Assembly (NCBI GenBank): GCA_948567375.1
Contig: OX419759.1
Location: 27,629,493-27,693,492, forward strand
Reading direction: 5' to 3'
Length of the DNA stretch: 64,000 nucleotides
DNA from: Lunularia cruciata
Taxonomy: Eukaryota; Streptophyta; Marchantiopsida; Lunulariales; Lunulariaceae
Position 1 is the stretch's first letter. Each line of letters begins with the position of its first letter. This document shows, piece after piece, positions 25,061 through 36,289 of this stretch. The position numbers and the translations under genes were made by a program. A model generated the notes under the pieces. That model had not been told where the DNA came from. It made no database searches and saw nothing but the letters and a program-made list of their open reading frames with translations.

Positions 25061-27365
25061 GCTAAACTTGCAGAGAGATTTTCACTTGGCCAACGTGTTG
25101 TCCATCAATCCTCCAAAGATTGATGGAATTCCCATGAAGCAGACCTTCACTTGAAGGCGAAAGATCCAATTGAAAAGGGAGTGCGAACATCCTTGTAAAA
25201 CATCCCGAGGATGTCTGCTACCAGAGAGAGTTGAGGTCTGGGTTTGAAGTCAAGCGGTGACTCAAGCCGGTGAGAGGGAGCGTGTCACTAATCAAACCGG
25301 CTTGTTTGATTGTTTACAAATCCTTAATTCAGTGACGTCGAAGACTTGGACGGACGTGGTAAGCGTACGACGATGTGGCACGAGCTGCTAACAGCCGGAG
25401 ATGTGCAAGGAAAGTTCCAGTTCGACTGAAGGCCAAGTTGAACTCGTGGTTCGTTGTTGTAGAAGCTTTTGGAGACGCTACCACCGACTTCGCACCACAG
25501 AGACAGACGGAAGTCGTGGCCACAGTGCCAAGGTTGAAAGCGAAGAGACTAAAGTACAGGTAATGCAAGTTTATGAAAACAGGAAAAAGACGGTTAAGTA
25601 CACTAGTTTATCAATCAACCGAGAGTCGAAGACATCTGGTCCTGCCGGCGATGACTTCTCCGGGTTCTGTGATCAAAGCTCTGAGGAGTCACTGCTGGCA
25701 TTTTGGGAGACATTGATGGATGGAGAGAGATAGGGAGGAGCTATTGAAGGAGAGACAAGTAGAAGGAAGGAGAGGGAAGATGATGAAGGAGGTGGTTGTT
25801 TTGGATTGGGGTGCGGAGCGGAGATTATATGTGTTTGCCGGAATAGTGTTTGTGTGTGTGCAGTAGCCTAATGAGGGATTGCTAAATTTGCGTATCATGC
25901 GAACACCTCGCGTCGGAATTGGTACAGGGCATCCGATCTTGCGCAAACAGTGACCGGCGGTTCAGCGGTTAGGCGTTGATTGGATTCGAGAACGTCTTGT
26001 GGATAATTTGAAGGTGGATCGTGGATCCGACGAAAAGCATGCGTGCATTGGATACGTCAGGAGTCCACTTTTCCATGAAAGGTAACCAGAATGATAATAT
26101 TCAGTTTTGAAACTGTCAAGTGTAAAGAGGCCTGCCCGGATATGTTTTCTCGTGCCTCGATGTTTCGACTTTAAACGCTACCGAGTATCGAGTGTCAGAA
26201 TGAAAATCAGGAACTGCACATGGGAATTACGGATGACGTCGTTTGAATTGTTCATACTGTGATGCTTTCCTGCTTCTGGGACGCGGACAATCCTTACGTC
26301 TATGTTCTAGGAAAGAAACGCCATTGGCACTTCTAACAGATTCAGGTATATTGATTTGGCCACTTAGTTACATTTCATTTACGGCATTGACAGCATCTGA
26401 TACAAGGATCATACATAACATTAATCCCAAGCTTCTGCTGCATCGAAGCACTCTCACACCCAAATTTATAATTGTGGATGTCAACCTCTTAGAACAAAAA
26501 TGGCCATTTATAATCTTTCATATGGGTCCGGAACTGCCTGAGTCTAAGCCACAATTGCGCTATAGGTTTTTGAATTAGATGTCTATATTGTTCTCTCAAC
26601 ACCTTGGACTATTGAGATGTCTTTCATGGGTTTCACCTCTCAGCGCCTGACATTCATGACGCCATGACTTCGCCAATTCACTAACACAACTGCTGAAGTT
26701 ATATTTGTTTCTGCAGGGGTTAAGTGAGAAGCCAATAACCAACCCGATTGACTCTAATGGGCCTTTCAAACCACTAAATTCATCCTAATGGTTTCCTTGT
26801 AGGCATTGCTTTGAGCGCGTCCTCTTCCGCTATCTGAACGGTGTTTGATACAAAATTTAACAATCCTTCTTTTGAAGTGTCATCTTGGAATTAATTGTTC
26901 CCACGGAAGACCTATCTATCCTGTGTTCCTCTGTGTTGTTAGTGCCGTGCCTTAACATTTCACTACTTTACTCAAGTGTTCATCCTACTCCCTTAACAGA
27001 TGCTTCTAACAAATACAATAGTATTATGTAGATTTGCGCTCAATTGGTCCTCTTCTTTCTGATGATATCAGGTTCAGAGGGGTCTTTATGTCTTGGTTAA
27101 ACCACTTGGAGCTATACCATATCAAATCAGGTGTCTGAACAAGGACCCGGCTCCTCCAGGACTAGAGGCACACATACGTCATTTACAATGTCACAGTATT
27201 CAAGAGATCTATCTATTTCGTGCGATGGTACTTGTTAGTAATTTAGTAGTTGGTAGGTCGTCTGTTCTGAATTAGTGCTCAAACTCTCCAGCTTCAGCTT
27301 ATCAGGCATTTGTATGTGGATTGCAGGAGTGACTCAACATTGACCAACCTGGTGAAGGTATAATA
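25061..27365 (+). promoter_or_regulatory. Promoter and probable 5' leader region of the NYN-LOTUS gene
   Basis: GC and CpG content rises sharply near 25,080-25,980. A good splice donor, ACAG|GTAATG, lies at 25560/25561. A good acceptor, GTGGATTGCAG, ends at 27328, 37 bases before the NYN gene's ATG. This suggests a transcript starting around 25.1-25.5 kb with a spliced 5' UTR. Open frames at 25329-25946 on both strands have no domain and are not called. The exact transcription start cannot be read from sequence. Confidence 0.35.
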
Positions 27366-29381
27366 ATGTTTTGCGGGTATGACAGAAAGCTCGCACAGTG
27401 TCAATTACCCATGAGAGCAACAACAAATTCGAGGGAAGTGCAGACCACACGTCGGGAAATCAGTAGTGTGATGAGAGCTCAACAACAATCACAGCAGCAA
27501 GTTGCTCTAACGGGACCTGTTGCGATTCTCTGGGACATCGAAAACTGCCCCGTCCCGTCAGAGGTGAAAGCTGAAGATGTGGCAGGGAACATTCGTATAG
27601 CTCTTCGTCTTCATCCAGTGATCGAAGGGGCTGTGACCTTGTTCTCTGCTTACGGTGACTTTAATCACTTCCCGAGGAAAGTTAGGGAGGGCTGTCAAAG
27701 AACAGGTGTTAACCTTATTGACGTTCCAAATGGGAAGAAGGATGCCTCAGATAAGGCAATACTCGTGGATTTGTTTCTGTTTGCACTCGACAATCCCCCT
27801 CCATGTACGATATTCTTAATCTCCGGTGATGTTGACTTCGCCCCAGCTCTTCACAAGCTTGGGCAAAGAGGATATACGGTAGTGCTGGCTATTCCTTCAG
27901 GTGTACCAGTTTCATCTGCTCTTTGCAGTGCCGGTCGATTCGTCTGGTACTGGCCAAGCGTGGCAAGAGGAGAGGGTCTAGTGCCGGTCAAGTCCTTTGT
28001 GTTTCGTAGTGGCCCAGATGATAAAACTTGCGAGGTGAATGGATTTGCAGGCCAGGGAGTGGCACCTTGGAGTCCGAGCGATGATTCAGACCCGGCTAGT
28101 GATGAAGTTCTTTACGGAGACGAACAAATTGTCTGGAAATCTACCAAATCTCATGATAATATGAATTCCGATGGCTCCATCTCTAGGATGATGCCTTCAG
28201 CACTACATGGTTCCTTATCCGTACAGGTTACATCACAGGTTACATCTCAGGCTTGTGCTGTGGGACCAGTGCCAGTATTCTGGGGAGAAAACACTTTGTC
28301 AACACAAGGGAGTTTCATTCATGGTCCCAGCTCTGGAGCTTATCCCTCTCCCCTTTGTAAGCCACAACCCGGAGCGGGCCTTAGGGAGGCGAACACGGGT
28401 GGCATTTTACGGGAGGGTAGTACGGCTGGAAAATGTATAGCTGATTCTGTCGAGGCTGATTGCCGAAGAAACAACCCAACGGGCGCCGTAACCTTGGGTG
28501 GGCTCCAGAATCTAAGAGAGCAACTTGTGAAACTGCTTAGTATGCATGGAGGAAAGTTGGAGTTAGTTCGTGTACCTCCAGAGTACTCAAGAAATTATGG
28601 TAGGCCTTTGTACTTAGCGGAGTATGGCTTCACCAAGCTGGTGCCGTTACTGGAGAAGATGCGAGACTGGATGTACATAAAAGGAGATGGAACTTACAAA
28701 ACATTGCATCTTACCAAGAGCGGATTTCGTACTGCAGCGAAGCTGAAACGTGATTGTCGGGTTGCTCGGGTTGTGACCGATGAGGAGACCGAGTCGAGTG
28801 TATGCCAGAAGTTGCCAACCGAACGATCCAGCTGCGCAGACAACGAAGTAGGCTTGGAAAGTTTGACCTCCTGTTCAACAAAAGACCCGCGGACTTTCGT
28901 TGATGTCGAAGAACCGATTCAGATGTTAGGAGGTGATTTGCCCGGGGATAGTGAAGCTCGGATTCCTTTGTATGGGTGGAAACATTCTCCCGATGACAAA
29001 CATACTGACTCACTGGAACAGAAGGATGTGACCGTGGATGACAGGGTCACTGGGGTAGTGGATGTGAACAACGAGATTCTAGAGGATATGAACGAGGATC
29101 TCATGGCCGAGGGTAGTCTTGATACCGGAGATCCGTGTATCGGGTCGAGACTTCAGGTTTTCAAACAGGAGCTTCAAGAGCTTCTTGTTAGTCATGCTTG
29201 TAAAATATGCATGGTAAACTTTTCGGCACTTTATGAGCAACGCTACTCTCAACGCTTGGATTGTCCAGCTTTTGGAGTTCAGGATCTGGAGTCGTTGATT
29301 CAGAAGGTTAGTGATGTAGCTGTATTGATGGAGGACCCCGGGAGCAACCATAAGTTTCTGGTTGCGAATTGTAGCCACTGA
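27366..29381 (+). CDS. NYN-domain ribonuclease-like protein with two LOTUS domains (MARF1/limkain-b1-like)
   Basis: A single-exon gene of 671 residues. Residues about 52-200 form a NYN (PIN-like) nuclease domain: ILWDIEN with Asp57, DASDK with Asp126 and Asp129, Asp135, and SGDVDFAP with Asp155 and Asp157. These acidic residues bind metal for RNA cleavage in the family. Two OST-HTH/LOTUS folds follow, at about 380-455 (NLREQLVKLLSMHGGKLELV to YKTLHL) and 595-668. LOTUS domains bind RNA, including G-quadruplex RNA, or RNA helicases. The linker is acidic and probably disordered. In animals MARF1 degrades target mRNAs, and plants carry many NYN proteins of undefined role. The protein is likely cytoplasmic and acts in RNA turnover. 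No signal peptide or membrane segment is present. The 50-residue Gln-rich start may be extended by an upstream exon, but the acceptor at 27328 fits a UTR intron. Confidence 0.88.
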   Translation: MFCGYDRKLAQCQLPMRATTNSREVQTTRREISSVMRAQQQSQQQVALTGPVAILWDIENCPVPSEVKAEDVAGNIRIALRLHPVIEGAVTLFSAYGDFNHFPRKVREGCQRTGVNLIDVPNGKKDASDKAILVDLFLFALDNPPPCTIFLISGDVDFAPALHKLGQRGYTVVLAIPSGVPVSSALCSAGRFVWYWPSVARGEGLVPVKSFVFRSGPDDKTCEVNGFAGQGVAPWSPSDDSDPASDEVLYGDEQIVWKSTKSHDNMNSDGSISRMMPSALHGSLSVQVTSQVTSQACAVGPVPVFWGENTLSTQGSFIHGPSSGAYPSPLCKPQPGAGLREANTGGILREGSTAGKCIADSVEADCRRNNPTGAVTLGGLQNLREQLVKLLSMHGGKLELVRVPPEYSRNYGRPLYLAEYGFTKLVPLLEKMRDWMYIKGDGTYKTLHLTKSGFRTAAKLKRDCRVARVVTDEETESSVCQKLPTERSSCADNEVGLESLTSCSTKDPRTFVDVEEPIQMLGGDLPGDSEARIPLYGWKHSPDDKHTDSLEQKDVTVDDRVTGVVDVNNEILEDMNEDLMAEGSLDTGDPCIGSRLQVFKQELQELLVSHACKICMVNFSALYEQRYSQRLDCPAFGVQDLESLIQKVSDVAVLMEDPGSNHKFLVANCSH

Positions 29382-32300
29382 AATCGGGATACGGCTGGTA
29401 GTAGCGAGTTGTGCCCATTCTTTTAGAAGGGCGACGTACCTAGAAAGGCTGCCGACGAATACTTTAGGCACTCCTTCACCAGAAGCCTGATATATTTTGC
29501 TGTAAGCTGGCCATTTCTCCCCTTCTGTAGTTTGGACCACGTGAAGCACTCTTTGATTCGTTAGCAAAGATCAAGTTGTAGTGCTTAGTCAATCTGTTCT
29601 TTCACCTTTCTGATAGTCAAGAACTTGGTTCGTGTTCTTAGAATTCGCTGCTTGGATATCCATCATTGTGGAGTTCAAGGAAAAGGGGACTCGCGTAGAG
29701 TTGCATAATATGGACAGTGTGTTCACAATTTTTAAGCTGAACACTCTCCTATCTCCAGCATTTTGACTGAAACTTAACGGTCCATCTCCTTACTCCTAAC
29801 TAAACAAACAGGACGGAAGAGTTTGGAATGATTCTTGAACCTCATTCTTTCTCTTTAATCCTTTTTCTTCAGAAGTTCCTCACCTTCCCCTTTCAGGAGT
29901 TCTTCAGGAGGTCCTCGCCTATGTTCAGGGCGGAGGAAGCGAAAGGCAACGGTACTGAATGCCATCAGGATCATACTTTGCTCACGGGGTTTCAAGTGCG
30001 ACATAATGACACCTGCAGGGACAGGATTATAGGACTCAGTACTGCTGGAATGTGAAGTTGAAAAAATGAGTGGTGAACATCCAGAAATAAGTCGTTGTGC
30101 CCAATACCCGACTCTTGTCTCTGACTTCGGAAAGGAGAGCCTCTGAGGTGGTGGTGGTTTGACACGATGCAATGGGGTGTGCATTTAGCTCATGGTTTGT
30201 TCACACGTTTTAGAAGATGAACAACGACCAACAATTGTGCAGAAATTTAACATCAGGTCCAACCATCTGTAAGAACCTGGAAGCTGGAAGTTGCAAATTA
30301 TCATGTTGCCGCATTACTTGAACTTTCTCGGTGCTGCTGCTGTGCTGTGCTCTCTATACTTTGCCTCCCTGATCCAGACATCTCGAATCTACTCAATCTA
30401 ACCTGAAGGTTAGATTATGGAGCAAGGGGCACGAGATTTGCAGCAAAAATCCCTCGCTGTTTGTTCACAAATTTTTGTGCTGAACATTCACCGGGAGTCC
30501 ACAATTGTGGAACAGATACATACCATGTGATACATTATGCTGTCATTGCCTTCCATTTGAAGTTCCCTTCTTGAGGGGAGATACTTCGCTTCAGTGACCT
30601 GGAAGCTGCTTCGTTGAGGATCCTCAGGGGCTGTGCGAAGCAATTTCTGTGAAAGGTGAGATATGTGAGATAGTGTCAGCCACTTGTAACTAGAAGGATT
30701 TATCTTTTTCTGCGGGACTGGTTTGGAAGCACCGTATTTATGGCTATCAATCTGACCATATGTTCACCTTATACCACTAGTCTTTTGACATGCCGTATAC
30801 AAGATGACTAGAAGCACTTATTGAACGTTGTACAACATGTCTGGTTTGATCTTTTCCTACAGCAGAGCGTACTGTTGCAACCAGTATACGAGATTTATAC
30901 ACGTGCATCATCGAGTTGACTTTCTTCTTCTCAGCATGCAAGACCCCGACTAGATATGCAGTCGCTCAGGTTGTATGATACTTTGTTGGTGACCCTTAGA
31001 GGGTATCAACTTCAATCCATAATTCGATTTGTGGCTCCTCTGTCAATAGGCGCAAGGCATTTGAACAAAGTCTTAAGGTCACCCAGTCGAAGATGAAACA
31101 GCCTACATGGCAGATGTTGTCTGGGATGCTATCATTTTCTAGTTCTCGTTCCCGCATTGCATTGGGTGCTTAGTGTATTTCTTCCTCTGAACCTCCAGCT
31201 CTCTTTGTAAATCTGTTTGCATGGTCGTCCACTGCTCACCGCAGTTGTCAACATTCATCTTCCTATCCCCTTGGCGCATTGACCCCTCGAGTTTCACGGG
31301 AAGCACCCAATCATTGCCCTCCATTCTAGTTAAGTACTGCGTCTTGGGTTGTCATCTTCCGCGAACATCTTTGTCGCTCTCGTCCTGTCACAATTTGTAT
31401 AGCGTAAATTCTCTTCTCCCAATACATAGTAGGAGTTATACTTGACAGAATGTTCCCTCTCAAATATTTGATGGAGAGGGTATTGTAGATCTGTTTTGTA
31501 TATACAATCCCGTGTTCAAGTAACAGGTTTTGTATTCTTTCATCAGCGTATATGTAATCTGTGCAGATTGTTTGGGTGGAGATAGTTATGAAATGCCCGT
31601 AAACTAGTTGCAGAGTTGTTCGATCGAGGACCAAAGCCGCCAATGCTGGAAGTAGTATGATATGGAATTGAAGTGATTCCACATTGTATTCATATGCACA
31701 GGGTAAATAGTTACTTTCGCATCAGCTTGTAGGAACTTATCTGCATGCAACTCTGAAAAAATTCGTAGATTACTGCAAGCAACTCGGGCCGTATAAATTT
31801 CCAGTGGAATCATGGCTATGTGCTGACTGCACTTTGACATTAGAAATGCGAACCTTGAGGGTACTATCAGTTGGCCATGTGATTTATTTAGCTCCTTATA
31901 TAAGTGAGACTGAAAGGAGGTTATTGGTCGGAAATACATCATCATTGTAGTGATGCCAGTGTAGGAACTTGGGAGAAGACGACGTGTCCTTTTCCGGTCG
32001 TGTATAAGTCTTCGTTTTAAAATGTGCAGCTCTCTGAATCCAGTCGTTCTCGTTTGAATAAAGGGAGCGTCTGCGTGGATGTAGTACTGAGGATACCTTC
32101 GGTTATGGTGGCCTTGGAATCGCAGCGTTTGCTTGCAGACTTGAATAATGACATTGTTTCTGTGTACTAAGTATCTGAGACCTGCTGAAGACAAGAGACT
32201 CTTTTGGCTAGGGAGGAATTAGTTTAGACTCACTTTCACAAAGAGTGCGCTGACCGAGTCTAAGCATGTCGCATTTGCTTGCATTATCATCCTTATTTGT

Positions 32301-33732
32301 TGGAATATCTTGGACACCAACGTAGGTTGCGTTGCTAGCTATCTTGTTCCGTATCCTACCATCTTGATGCGCATGAGCTGTGTATTGAAGAAGTTGTGCA
32401 ACTGTGGAAGAAAAGATTGTTTGCTCGAGTCAGTGGACAGTGGAAGAAATAACTTCAGATTAAGCTTGTACAAGCGGAAGGTCCTGTCTTTGTGCGTAGC
32501 AGCGGGGATAGAATCATGGCAGAAGAATGGGTGGGTGTACCTTGCCAAGTCGTGGGAAGGTGGGAGGGACTATTCACGTATCAGCTAAAGCCCGATGCTT
32601 GGTCGTGGAATCTACTCAGTGCTGTACTCGTTTGCGTGAACACATAAACTCCATGTTGCCAGCATCCCGCATCGGCATGGTATTACATCGATCCCTTTCG
32701 TGAGTAAGGTACAGCGAAACCGAATGCCACAGTAATCGATAATTCATCCATCCCTTGATCCTACAATGGGGAGAATGCGCAGAATATACCAGAAAGCTGA
32801 AGGAAGCTATATACTTGTTCTGCACATGATTCCACGTTTGCCAGAGGAGCAATCAGTTGTTAACCGATGTCCATCGCAACCACCCATAGATCCTACTGTC
32901 CTGAACAAACGTACACAAGACGGCAAGGGAGCAACACAACCCAACCTCCCTGTTTGATCCTCTGGTTCCCATTCTCTCTCTATTCTCTGTAGATTTCGCA
33001 GTGGCTTCATCCTTGCAAACCAAAGGCCGCCTCATTCCATAATTTCACTTTACGTTGGAGACTTGAGAGTCAGAGGCACCACGAGGGAATCGTTTCCAGT
33101 CCCTTATGCTCCAATTCGTTCCTGTCAGCCTGGTATTGAAGGAGCTCTCTGTTTTGCTTTCTGGTACGAGTTCCCAACGTCATGCGTGGACTTCCGTGCC
33201 ATCTCCTTGGGCTTTAGTTGAATTTCTCGCCACATTGCCGGGGGTTGGAGACTACGAACTAAGAAAAACTCCATTATGTAAATGGAAGTGTATCTTGATG
33301 TTAAGTGCAGAGAAACCAAAGTTCCTACACACAAGATAGGAGTTTAACAAGTTCTTCACTTTAGTTGCACAAGTTTACCTTGTGGATACCAATGTGTGTA
33401 GCCTCTATCACATGCATAGGAAGATTTGAAAAGTATAACTATTGCCGTGAAAACTCAGCGCCTTTTTTTTTTTTTTTTTTCCATCAATTTCATAAGGTCT
33501 GTAGTTACAGTTTGAACCATACGATGTGACCTCAGAATATAGTTTTCAAGCAGGTTCTCTGAGCAAGCTCCAGGCCTATGTTGAAATAAATATCTTTTAA
33601 AGTGTACTGTTAACGTTACTCATAAGATGTAGATCTGTTCAAATGATTTTATGATAATTATACTAAATATCCAACATGCTAGAAACTAAAATTTCATTGC
33701 TGCAATATTCTCATAATAAAAGAATAAGAGAG
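29382..33732. other. Intergenic DNA, gene-like composition, no gene called
   Basis: GC content is like that of the flanking genes, yet no frame carries a recognisable domain. The longest, about 196 codons on the minus strand (32194-31604), lacks an early ATG and reads as random protein. The stretch includes the 3' UTR of the NYN gene and a T18 run. Unannotated UTR exons or a non-coding RNA remain possible. Confidence 0.4.
33463..33480. repeat. T18 homopolymer
   Basis: Eighteen consecutive T bases about 250 bp outside the 3' end of non-LTR copy B. It is not joined to that copy and could be the poly(A) trace of a different minus-strand retroposon. Confidence 0.85.
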
Positions 33733-34545
33733 AGCGACCATGTAGAAAACACTAAGGATCGGAAGACCCCATCAAGCTGGACAAGGCTGAGACAACATAG
33801 GTAAAATGGGGCTAAGCTCCAATAGAGTAGATATGAGAAATCTGCACTACCGCACTTAAGATATCCGAACTATGCAAGTTGTACAGTCTACAAACAATTG
33901 GAGCATCCGAAGAAGTATCGGCTAGTGTAATTGCTCTCCTATGGATTGCACCAGCCACTGCACTCTATAGAGCAATGGACACATGTTGTCTAAAATATGC
34001 TATAAAGTATGAGAGTGAGAGTGGTACCACTAGCGCCTAACATGATAAGATCCCGTGCACTCCTTGACAAATGTGTCGAATGCAACGTCCATCACTCCAT
34101 ATAACTCCAAGGCTAGAGGAGCAAAGAGGTGACCTTGCTGCATACCTCTATTATTGGAGACCTTCTCAGCTGCTGCTGCACTCGTTGCACATCGAAGAGG
34201 ATGTGTAATCACTCATTCCAAAACTATATCATGTGTAAGGTCCGTAACCACAACATGAACTACTATCACTGATCATCTCGGACCAAGTATAAGTCTGCCT
34301 TGACATGTGTCTTTTGCAATACGAATGCTCCCTCCAAGCCAAGTATCCACTTTCTCGTGCCATAGCAAACACTATGTCCCTAATAGCATCATTGGTAGCT
34401 ATCCTCCGTCCTCCAAAAGGACATTGCTGCTGTATCTAGTGTAGAACCACACTCACAAGTGAGTAATGAAGATGGGTGTATCAAACCTAAGCGAAACGAT
34501 GGGTGTACCAAACCTAAGCGAAACCTCATCGTTGTAGAGAAAGTA
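33733..34545 (-). mobile_element. Non-LTR-like retroelement 3' fragment, copy B
   Basis: The reverse complement of this stretch matches copy A (20640-21447) throughout. It includes the Cys cluster (with a small deletion that removes His and the last spacing), VRDDQ, KVSNNRGMQQGHLFAPLALELYG, and the 3' terminal GCGACC on the plus strand at 33734. Its LALELYGVMDVAFDTFVKEC segment is intact where copy A has a stop. A local duplication of about 27 bp (AAACCTAAGCGAAAC twice near 34487-34528) is private to this copy. Confidence 0.65.
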
Positions 34546-34646
34546 GTTGATGAGAGTTTAAATGCCCTAACGCATGGTCGAGCTAGGATCCAACAGCCAA
34601 TTATTCCTTCTGCAATATAATTCTCTAATATTCTCATCATGGAGCA

Positions 34647-34760
34647 ATGAATTATATGTGATGTGCATGGATAACTGTATTGAATGATGATAATCATTAT
34701 GTGATGAATTATCTGTGATGTGCATAGATAACGTTATTGAATGATGATGATCATTATGTA
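34647..34760. repeat. 57-bp tandem repeat, two units
   Basis: Bases 34647-34703 and 34704-34760 are near-identical units opening with ATGAATTAT and ending TCATTATGT. About six substitutions separate them. The array lies just beyond the 5' end of non-LTR copy B. Confidence 0.85.
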
Positions 34761-36059
34761 CTGTGTCCCTTAACTCAGTTAAGTCTTGATTCCAAAATAA
34801 TATGGATGAGAGGGGTTTTCTTTTTTCCAGAATATTGAGTTGGGTGTTTGTTATAACCAAAAATATTACAGTAGGCATTGTCCGTCAATTAGGGACCTGA
34901 ACAAACAATAGTCTAAGTGCAGATCTTTTGATGAGAGCTTAATATCCCTTAGCTCTTCCTGTCAATCCTAAGAGCAGAAAACGACCAAATGTAAAAGTCG
35001 ATATCCCAACGTGCAAATAACTCCATATCCAAAATTTTTTTAGGGATGAAATAACAGGCTACATCATTTTCACTAATCCTCATTAAAGCAATGGCAGTTT
35101 TACCTCTACTTAATTTGCAATCGATCTTACGAGTAAGGCTGTCATTCCTCACGTAACAGAGCTTACGTGCTTAACTAACTCTAAGCCTTGGTAAATATCG
35201 CTATCTAAGAATTGATTTCTTGCGTTTTTTTTCAGATTTCATGAATGGTTTCATAATTTTCATGATTTCATAATCTGAAATATCTTCATATATCACTTGG
35301 AGGGGATGGTTTATGCACTATGCAGTATGACAGTACACCTAAGGACGTGGAATCAAAACGTGATATATTTCTCGATAAAATACTAACCGCCTGCTTCACA
35401 CTTCAAGATATGTCCGATTGTTCTTGAATAAGATACCAAAAGGTGGTTATAGTAATTGTCGTCTGCTCATTCTCCTCCCCCTCCTGTGTTGTGTTGTGAG
35501 GAGCCTTCAATGCTCGTGTACTGCGAGAAAGTACGTCGATCTTTCGTTGGACGGCATGGACGGAAAGTCACGCATCTATCTGGTGGAAACGGAGCACGTG
35601 AGAAGCACTGTATATCGACGGTCAAGATACCCTAGGCAATTACAGTCGGTTAGTTAATCGCCACTTTCACTATTCTCCCCTGCTGAGGTGGAACGGGATG
35701 TGGATTGAGTAGTAACTTTAGGAAGTCATCGGGACCAGCCAGGGAGTAAACGAAGTAATGGTGCCCGAAACGGGTAAATCTGGGGATGCTTCTACGTGCA
35801 CAGTGCTCAGATCCACCTGTCAAGGTGACCCTTCCCCTCGAGGGAGGGGGAGCTCAAGCCGGGGTTTCTCAGTTCGATTCTGAAGGGGAGGAGACCGGCA
35901 TGAAAATGGGCGGACAATTGAGCAGTTTTGCCCTGATCGACGAGGAGTGAGGAGCTTTTTGGGTTTGAGAGGAGAGGAGAATTGATATTGAAGGTTGGAT
36001 TCAATCTGCACTGCGGAAATGATGTAGGAGAGAGGGAAGAGATGGGAGAGGAGAGGAGG
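34761..36059 (+). promoter_or_regulatory. Upstream region of the P450 gene
   Basis: No gene is seen. Composition changes from AT-rich (to 35,400) to GC-rich (35,460-36,060), as expected for a promoter and 5' UTR. The last 120 bases before the gene are strongly purine-rich. I could not define a TATA box. Confidence 0.35.
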
Positions 36060-36128
36060 ATGGCGAGTTCGAGGAGGATGGGGATTGAAATTGGACAGGA
36101 CGGAGGGGAGAAGAAGGGGAGGAAATGA
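36060..36128 (+). CDS. Upstream ORF in the P450 leader (22 aa)
   Basis: An ATG at 36060 opens 22 codons rich in Arg, Lys and Gly. Its stop TGA overlaps the ATG at 36125 (ATGA), a termination-reinitiation arrangement. If the transcript includes it, it would reduce translation from the chosen P450 start. Whether it is transcribed cannot be told. Confidence 0.3.
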   Translation: MASSRRMGIEIGQDGGEKKGRK

Positions 36129-36289
36129 GCGGAACTGGAACCGTTGTGACTTTCTCTTGGAGAGGAAGTGGTTGTGGAGGTGTGTCTGGTGCTGTGGTGG
36201 AATTTGCCGAGCTTGGGATGGGAAATGAGAGTCTAGTGCTTCACCTGGGTAAAAACTGTTTCGAGCAAGGGCGAAGTGAGGGGTTTAAA

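Noticed and set aside
25329-25946. Several overlapping frames in a GC-rich stretch
   Set aside because: Frames on both strands overlap without domains; a 5' leader with a splice donor at 25560/25561 explains the composition better.
29079-29567. 162-codon minus-strand frame over the NYN gene end
   Set aside because: It is an antisense shadow of the LOTUS-coding sequence with no domain.
31604-32194. 196-codon minus-strand frame
   Set aside because: No ATG near its start, no recognisable domain, His/Tyr-rich random-looking composition.
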